From positions 51,239,067 through 51,303,066 of the forward strand of contig JAPXFY010000013.1 of NCBI GenBank assembly GCA_030674185.1: a DNA stretch of 64,000 bases. Direction: 5' to 3'. Each line of letters begins with the position of its first letter. Position 1 is the stretch's first letter. Positions 10,909 through 19,900 of this stretch are shown here, in pieces. Origin of the DNA: Monoplex corrugatus. Its lineage: Eukaryota; Mollusca; Gastropoda; Littorinimorpha; Ranellidae. Position numbers and translations under genes: made by a program. Below the pieces are notes generated by a model. The model did no database searches, was not told the DNA's origin, and worked only from the letters and a program-made list of their open reading frames with translations.

Positions 10909-13900
10909 CACACGCATGCACACAGACACATGCACGTGTGCGCGTGCACACACACACAGAGAAATAAACAGGGGCTGATACAACCACAAAGAAGAAGTGA
11001 TGGCTGACCTGCAACTGAGACTTGCTGTCCTGTCGCAGGCGAGAGGCCTCCTCATTAAGGGTGTGCATTTCTTGCTGTAAGAGTTGAGAACTGGCGCTGG
11101 CCACACCCCCTTCCTGATCCTTCTCTGCTGCCTGCTTAAACACACACACCATCATTCACCATTTCATTCTCTTACCCTATCCACTAGTAATAAGAAATAT
11201 GTATTAGGAACAAACAGCAGCAATCAGAATAGAAAACGATACAAGCTCTTGCCAAAATATCAAAAGAGGGGTCAGGCAGGGTTGTGTTTTGTCGCTTGAT
11301 TTGTTTTCACTTTACAGTGAAAACATCATGAGAAACCTAGAAGAATGCCCTGGGATAAAGGTTGGAGGAAAAATGATAAACAACATTCATTACGCAGATA
11401 ACACCACGCTAGTTGCAGAAAATGAAAGGGACCTACAAAACCTTGTGAACATAATACAAAAAGAAAGCAAAAATAAAGGTTGGAGCTAAAAGCAAGAAGA
11501 CTGAAGTCATGGTAATCAGTAAAAAACATGAAATCCCCTCATGCAAAATAACAGCAAATGGCACAACTTTGAGACATGTTGATAAGTTTAAATACCTGGG
11601 AACGGTCATCTCACCAGACGGCAGATGCACATCAGAAACAGCCAGCAAAATCGGCCAAGCCAAAACAGCATTCAAGAAGATGAAAAGCATTCTTACCAAC
11701 AAATGCCTATCAATTAACATCAGGAAGAGAGTTCTTGAATGTTATATAGAACCGATACTGTTGTATGGTTGTGAGGCATGGGCAGTAAACATACAAACCA
11801 GAACAAGATTGAGGCAGCTGAAATGTGGTTTCTAAGAAGAATGTTGAGAGTTCTATGGACAGCAAAGAAGACAAACGAGACAGTCTTGATGAAGACAGAC
11901 ACAAGAAGATCATTGATAAAGAAGAATAGGAAAAGACAAGCAACATTTGTAGGCCATTTTATGAGGAAAGGGGAATTTGAGCACCTAATCACAACAGGAA
12001 AGCTGAAGGGAAAGAGAGCACCAGGTAGACCAGGGAGAAAATACTGGACAGACTTGCAGGGTGGCTGAGGACAGAGAGGGTGGAAGATGTACTTGCAGTG
12101 ACAAGGGATAGAAGCATATGGAGGACCATGATCGCCAACGCCATGTGGCAGGGAACATGATGATGATGATAACGATGATCCTATCCACCAGCTGCAAAAG
12201 CCTTTTCCTTTCACCACCTCATCGTGTAGGAAGCTGCTGGATAGGTTGAAACAGTGAAGGGGCTTTTGCAGGAAGCTGATGGATTACTGTTATCATTACT
12301 GTTTAAAGCCCAGCTGATTGCACAGAGTGACATCAGGACTATAACCATCTTAACACCTCTCTGAAGCTAGAAAAAAAAAACCTGGAAAAGAAAATCAGGC
12401 ACACATATCAATGCATCTGTGCACATAATTTAAGGATATGCCTCTGGCGTTGACCACTCCGTCCAATTAAGCAGATGGATAGCGTGAGAGAATGGAGTTC
12501 AGTTTATACTTTGCTGTCATGGCGTATAATACAGAAAGCTGGTGGATAGGATGAGAGAGTAAAAGGATTTTGTTTTTGTTTTTCTATCATGGATGATAAA
12601 TGCAGGAAGCTGGTGGACAGGGTGAAGGAATAGAAAGATTAACTTTATACTTTGTTATTATGGACGATAATGCAGGAAGCTGGTGAACAGGATGAGGGAG
12701 TGAAAAGATTAAGTTCTACTTTTGCTATTATGGCTGTAATGCTGGAAGCTGGTGGACAGGGTGAGGGAATGAAAGGAATAAAGGATGACAAAATATTCTA
12801 TTCAATATTTTCCATTCACATATTCATAGTAAATGAAACTAAAACTACTGAACCAAAATCAATTTCATGAACATTGAATACAAAAATGTAACCAAAAAAC
12901 ATTAATACAAAAACAACCAAATATACAAAAGTAAACAAAACATAAAATCACCACCATCAACAATATGCACTTTTTCTAGAGGTCAGATTTTTCCAAAAAC
13001 ACTTTGACAGGCATACATATGCATGAGCACAACACACACACAAGCAAACAAATAAAGACAACTAAATACAACATAAAATCACACACTCACCTTTTTTCTA
13101 AGGCGAGCATTTTCCTCCTTGTATGTGGCCAGCTGTTTTTTCCATTCTTCAACATTGGCCGTACTTTCCTGTAGTGCTGCCGTCAGTCGGGCATTGTTGT
13201 TCTTTAGTGTCGTCAGCTCCACCTCCCATTTCTTGGCGTTGGCCGAACTGAGATCAAAACTGCTAGGTTGATTTTTTTTATATACTCTATGTCTTTATTT
13301 GCATTCTATGAAAGCAAACAAAATCAGCAGACCAAACAATCAAAACAGACAGACAGAGCAACATCATAATCATAAATCATTTATTGTTGGATTAACATGA
13401 AAGTCAGTATCACAAACTGTTTCCAATGTCTTCTGATTAAATTCATCTGTTTTCAACTACCTTCTGATTAAATTCATATGTAGCATATCATCTTTATATC
13501 TGCATTTATCAATATAAAATGGAGCCTTTTAAATCTGATACACTGTCTGATCTAAAATTAAGGTCACATCCAAATATTACAACGGTGTCTGATGCAAACA
13601 TTATTACAAATGTTTGGAGTTGTTGCTTGATGGTTTGCACCATTCTATACCTCGCTGGGTTTGTTTTGTTAACAGGGGAAATAACTAGTCATCAACCCTG
13701 TAGCTAGTGTGGTCATAGACTGAATTAGGATTGGACTGGAGTAATTTTTTTGTACAGTGGAATTTTTCCATGCCAAATGAGGTTAGCATGTTAACAGGGT
13801 ACCATATAATCTTTTTTCCCTCTACTTTCCTTTATCTTTTTTCTGTGCACATGTATTTTAAAATACATATAACAGTAACCAGAAGAACAAGCAAACCAAA

Positions 13901-16900
13901 TTGAACGCGTATTAGACAAGACAAGACAAGCGCAAATTTTCGGCCAACGGCCTTTGTCAAGCCTGAATGCACGGTCACAAACAGACCACAAACAACACCA
14001 AACAACGAATAATAAGAAGAGGACTAATAACTTCCCTGCCGCCTCGTCCAGTGGATAAAAAGGGACGCAGGCAGTCGCACTTGTTTTGGATCACATATAA
14101 CAGTGTTGTTTTCTACAGAATTCTGCCAAGGACACTCCTGTTGTCACTGGACCTTGCACATATGCCGAGTCCATGCTGCACACGGACCTGTTTATCATCT
14201 CATCCGCAAGACTGACGGGACACAGCATCAGGCAGGTCTTTATATCTCCCTCTCTAGGGTGTAGTATCACACAGTCAGGAATACTGAGGCTGGTCCTGTC
14301 TTTGATGTTTGCCATCCAGTCCAGCTCTTCCTCCATGAACCTTGGTGTTATATACACCAAGTAATACGCACTGATGTAGACTATTTTACCTGTATACAAA
14401 AACTGATGTAGAATGTTATGCCCTTTTAAAGAAAAAAACAAAGATACCGCTCTGTCAGCAGTAACTAAATCTTTACTGATTGCTTCCCTTACATTACACC
14501 TACCTCTGTGCGAGGGCCAACTTGAGTCGGTCATTCTCGTATTTGAGCTGTGCCTCAGTGGGGTTGGAGGTGTTGTTGACTCCGTTGCTGCCCTGAGTGA
14601 ATGAGTTGCGTCTCTCTCGCAGGTTGCTGTTGTCTGTCTGTGGACAGTCTCTCTACCGTAAAGCACATTTTTATGACATGGTTTCCACTATAATGTCTAT
14701 GTCAAATGAGGAAGTGTTAAAACATGAAACAGCATCTCAGGACAACATATTCTGACTTTCAGGATGAGGCAACATTTGAAATTTAAGGGCTGGTGCGGCC
14801 TGAAATACCAGAGAGAATGTTTGATAACAAGCCACCATCACTGGAAGAAGTAAAGAAAATGGTTAAAAAAGCCAAAGCCAAATCATAAGCCAGGCCTAAT
14901 GGAATACCTTACCTATTGAACAGTAAAGTCCTAGTATCCTTGAATGGCTCCACAAACAGATAAGATCAGCATGGAGGGACCTGAAGATGAGGAATTGATG
15001 GATGACAGCTGACGGAGAGTACATTCCAAAAGAACAGAATTTGAGTGATATCAGCAAGATGAAGCACATATCACTGAACATTAAAATTTTGTCATTGTAG
15101 CATGGCTGACTAAATACCACATACAAGTGAGTACCTGGAGGGATATTTTCCAGTACAGAGGACAGACTGTTGTGGAGGTAGATTGATATGCTGAATATTT
15201 ACCTGTATGGAGGAGAGACTGTTGGTGCGCTGATGGAGAGAGGATCGTGCAGGAGTGGGTTGGGGTGAGCCATGCACTTCCACACCCCCGTTGATCTCAG
15301 CTGTGGGTTTGGAGGAGGCCACAGAGCGTCGCGTCAACTCCTTGATCTCCTTGAACTTGTCGATGAACTGACACACAAGCAGAGTAAAGATATATCCATA
15401 ATAACAATCTGTATTCTGCCAACTACAAAATATACAAGTCTTTTCAAATATTGTACAGAATATTTCACCCAGAAGCTGATATAAACATGCAAGCATTACG
15501 ATCAATAAGCTATATTCATATGTTACTTGAAAGTGCATTTGTGAACTGGTGAATCTGAAAGAACCACTGAAAGCTGATGAAAGGGACTGGCAAATCCATG
15601 GCATCAGACTCATCACAAAGGTTACTGTGTACTAAGCAGTAGTCCTGAGTACACTGCTCTCCTACTGCAAGACCTGGATTACTTTCCAACAGCCCATTCA
15701 ACAGCTCGAATGGTTTCACCAAAGATGTTTTGCACAAGATCTACAAAATCACATGACTAAATCCATGTCCAACCTTCCAAGCTCTTGACAAGTATAGTTT
15801 CTCCTCAAAAAAAAAGAAAAAACAAAAAAAAACCCAGCTTCATTTGACAGGACACTTTGTCAGTATGGAAGACAACTACATCCGAAAGATGCTTCTGCAG
15901 CAAGGATATCATGGCCAGGGAAGACCACTGAAATGATGCAAGGATTCTCTCAAGACCAACTTCATCAGCTGTGGCATCAACACCACCACCTGGGAAGACA
16001 CTGCCCGCAACCGAGTAAACACAATCACATCTGAACAGAGCAGAACAGTTGTTATTCAATAGAAGGCAAACTTCCCAAGCAGCACCTGCAGAAAAACATG
16101 TGCTTCATGTTATCTGTGTTGAGGGTGAGTTCAATCAGTAATCTCTGTTGAGGGTGAGTTTAATCAGTTATCTGTGTTGAGGGTAAGTTCAATCAGTAAT
16201 CTGTGTTGAGAGTGAGTTTAATCAGTTATCTGTGTTGCGGGTGAGTTTAATCAGTAATCTGTGTTGAGGGTGAGTTTAATCAGTAATCTGTGTTGAGGGG
16301 GAGTTCAATCAGTAAATCTCTGTCGCGGTGAGTTTAGTCAGTAATCTGTGTTGAGGGTGAGTGCAAACTCTGTTGAGGGTGAGTTTAATCAGTTATCTGT
16401 GTTGAGGGTGAGTGCAAACTCTGTTGAGGGTGAGTTTAATCAGTTATCTGTGTTGAGGGTGAGTGCAAACTCTGTTGAGGGTGAGTTTAATCAGTTATCT
16501 GTGTTGAGGGTGAGTTCAATCAGTAATCTGTGTTGAGGGTGAGTTTAATCAGTAATCTGTGTTGAGGGTGAGTTTAATCTGTAATCTGTTTGAGGATGAG
16601 TTTAATCAGTAATCTGTGTTGAGGGCGAGTTCAATCAGTAAATCTCTGTTGCAGATGAGTTCAATCAGTAATCTCTGTTGAGGGTGAGTTCAATCAGTAA
16701 TCTCTGTTGAGGGTGAGTTTAATCAGTTATCAGTGTTGAGGGTGAGTTCAATCAGTAATCTCTGTTGAGGGTGAGTTTAATCAGTTATCTGTGTTGAGGG
16801 TGAGTTCAATCAGTTATCTGTGCTGAGGGTGAGTTCAATCAGTAAATCTCTGTTGCGGTGAGTTTAGTCAGTAATCTGTGTTGAATGCGAGTTTACTCAG

Positions 16901-19900
16901 TAATCTGTGTTGAGGGGGTGAATTCAATTAGTAATTCATAATGAGGGCACCTCAACAATAAAAGCTTTGAATATTAAGAAAGGCTTTCACACATTTCTGT
17001 CCTCTCTTTTAATGGATCTTCAGCAATTTTCATTCTTATAATTTTGTTTCTTTCTTAACAACTGGTTTATCTTCACATGGATTTATCACCTCAAGTCTTA
17101 ACCCTTTGACTCCTGCAGTCTATCCATCAACTGCAAAAACTTAACCTTTTGACTCCCTGTCAAAGGGTTCAGGTTTTTGTTTTGCTAGCATAGTTGACAA
17201 TGCAGGATGCTGGAGGACAGAGTGCGCAACTCAAAGGGCTAATAATACCGACAGCTGTTCACTTCCTTGTCTGAAACATCATTGCATAAGCAAAACCCTC
17301 ATCTCAATCATTTCTCAGCTGGTGCATGTTTACTCTTTCTTCAGTATGAGAAGTACCTTCAGGAACCCCACATCAATAAATTTTAACAAAGCCTCAAGCC
17401 TAGAAATAAAAAAAAAGGTATGATTTAAATGAGCTATCCAATACCTGAATGTGCACGTGTTCACATGCAGTGTGCAGAGCCTGGAATTGCTAAGAAAAAA
17501 AAAAGAGGAAACTTCTAGGGGGGTCCGGGGGCATGCTCCCCCGGAAAATTTTTAAAATCAAGACTAAAATCTGTGCATTCTGAGGCATTCTGGAGACAAA
17601 TTTAAAGGCATCTAACACATTGAAAATCACAATGAATATCAGTCAAAAGAGTATTTAATAAACATTGGGCACAAGATCAGGATCCATCATACACAGCAGA
17701 TCGTTTCAGTGTGTTCATACACAGACATATTCATCAAAACTTTTTTTTAAGTATGGTCATCGATTTTTTTTTTAACGCGAAAAATATTTTTTTGCGCGAT
17801 TTTCGATTTTGATTTCCGCGGAAATCCTCGTTTCCGCGACGAATTCCAGGCTCTGAGTGTGACTTCACTTGATCAGTCATGCCTTTACCTTTGTAAACTG
17901 CTTTTTCTAGAAGCAACAGAAACACACATGTCAAAGATAACAGCACATGCTCCCTATGGAGGATGCCTGTTTACTGATTGTACATCTGATTCCAAGACCA
18001 ACAAGCTGTCAAGCATTACCCACGTCAAGCCTTTTTTTACTGCTGGAAAGATTGTGGACTGGAGAACATCTTAACCCTTTGACTTTGGCATCCTGTCCAC
18101 CAGCATCCTGCACTGTCAACCACGCTAGCAAAGCAAACACTTAACCCTTTGACTCCCTCACCCTATCTACCAGCTACCTGCAGGAGTTGCATCTGTTTAA
18201 ACTTAATGGCCTCGATGCTTGTGCTAATGAGCCCAAAATTTTCAAATGTAACTCTGCAGTATATTAAGATTTTATGGCAGAAAAGGTTATTAAAATTTTT
18301 TCAACCAAATTCAACAACATGGCTACACATTATTAAGTATAGAAAGTGAGCCAATCATGGTTATCCATCACTGCCACAGACACAGATGTAAACATGCAGG
18401 AGAGTGCTTTTCTTAATGCTTGTATATCCCTTTCATCCTCTCACCCTATCCACCAGCTTCCTTGATAGTGTTTCCTATCCCTTGTAGAAAGTACTTGACA
18501 GGGTGAGAGAGTGATAGAGATCATACACGGGATATAAAAATCTCTCCTTTGTGGACAGGATGAGTGAGTGAGAGGCACATCATACACACAGTGGTTCTCA
18601 CCTTGCTGAGATCACCCTCAGAGGAGAAACCAAGGCCATAGACTGTGTTGGCCCGTGCATCTGACCACTGACCAAACTTGTTTGATGTCTTGGTGAAGGT
18701 CATGTTGGGGGTAATGGTGCTGTTGATAATGGCCTGAAGAATTGGAAACATACACACACATCACTTTCCACAGCCCACAACTTGTGACAAGGCATTTCTT
18801 TGATTTTGAAATATGCATACACCAACTTTGATTTTGAAACGTGTTCAAACCACCTTTGATTTTGAAAGAAACATACCAACCAAGAAACTGCATAATATCT
18901 AAGGAATGGATTAGAATGACAGAATCAATCCTTTTTATTAGTCATATTTCTTGAGAAAGCAGTGGAGTCCATCTGTAACAAACCGGCTTACAATGAATTT
19001 CCATTTCCGGGAATAAGATACTCTTTTATTTACCTGCCCACTTGCTTCTGTTTCCCTCTTGTGTAATACCATTAATAGTGAACAAGATCAATTATTGCTC
19101 ATAACGAAATCCTCTTTGTATAACGATGTGTTGTTTGTCAATGGCCAAGCTTGCTATGAATGATGATGTATAGTCTTAATCTACGATGAACAAGCATGAG
19201 TAAGAGCGTACAAGATTATTTTTACAGAGAACAAAAACAAAACAAAACAAAACAAAAAACAAAAATCCCTTCCAATTCACTGTCAGAGGCTGTCACAGCA
19301 GTTAACAGAGCTCATGTTGGGAGAATTATGTCACCATATACAGAAATTGTAGGGTGTGGAATTAGGTATATTTTACTTCTCAAGCTTGAATGGAAAAACC
19401 AACACAAAAGCTAAAGTAAACATTTAGATCAAACAAAGAAATTCCTTCAGCATGATCATGTAAAGGTAGTCAAAAAGAGAGGAAAATGTCACTGCCTTAT
19501 CTAGTTTATGACTTTAGAATATGCTGAATACAATCAATCACACCTTACCTAGTTTATAACTTTAGAATATGCTGAATACAATCAATCACACATTATCTAG
19601 TTTATAACTTTAGAAATATGCTGAATATAATCAATCACACCTGATTATAACTTTAGAATATGCTGAATATAATCAATCACACCCGATCTAGTTTATAACT
19701 TTAGAATATGTTGAATACAATCAATCACACCTTGTCTAGATTATAATTTTAAAATATGCTGAATACCATCAATCACAACACAGGCAGAACAAACGTATGC
19801 AAAGTAAACAAGTACATCTGACGCATGTACAGAACAGTTTTCTGTAAGCAAAACCTTTTTCAAAGATAATGTAAACTACAATCGCTTTACTTGCTCTCCT

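Noticed and set aside
14091..14666. 191-codon minus-strand open frame as one gene
   Set aside because: Its first part is a shadow of the Homer exon 14504-14637 read in a wrong frame. Only the later part (14389-14091) is kept as an exon-like candidate.
16105..16935. CRISPR-like array
   Set aside because: Units are contiguous with no unique spacers, in an intron of an animal gene. The same holds for 19490-19785, 31190-31510 and 47455-48120.
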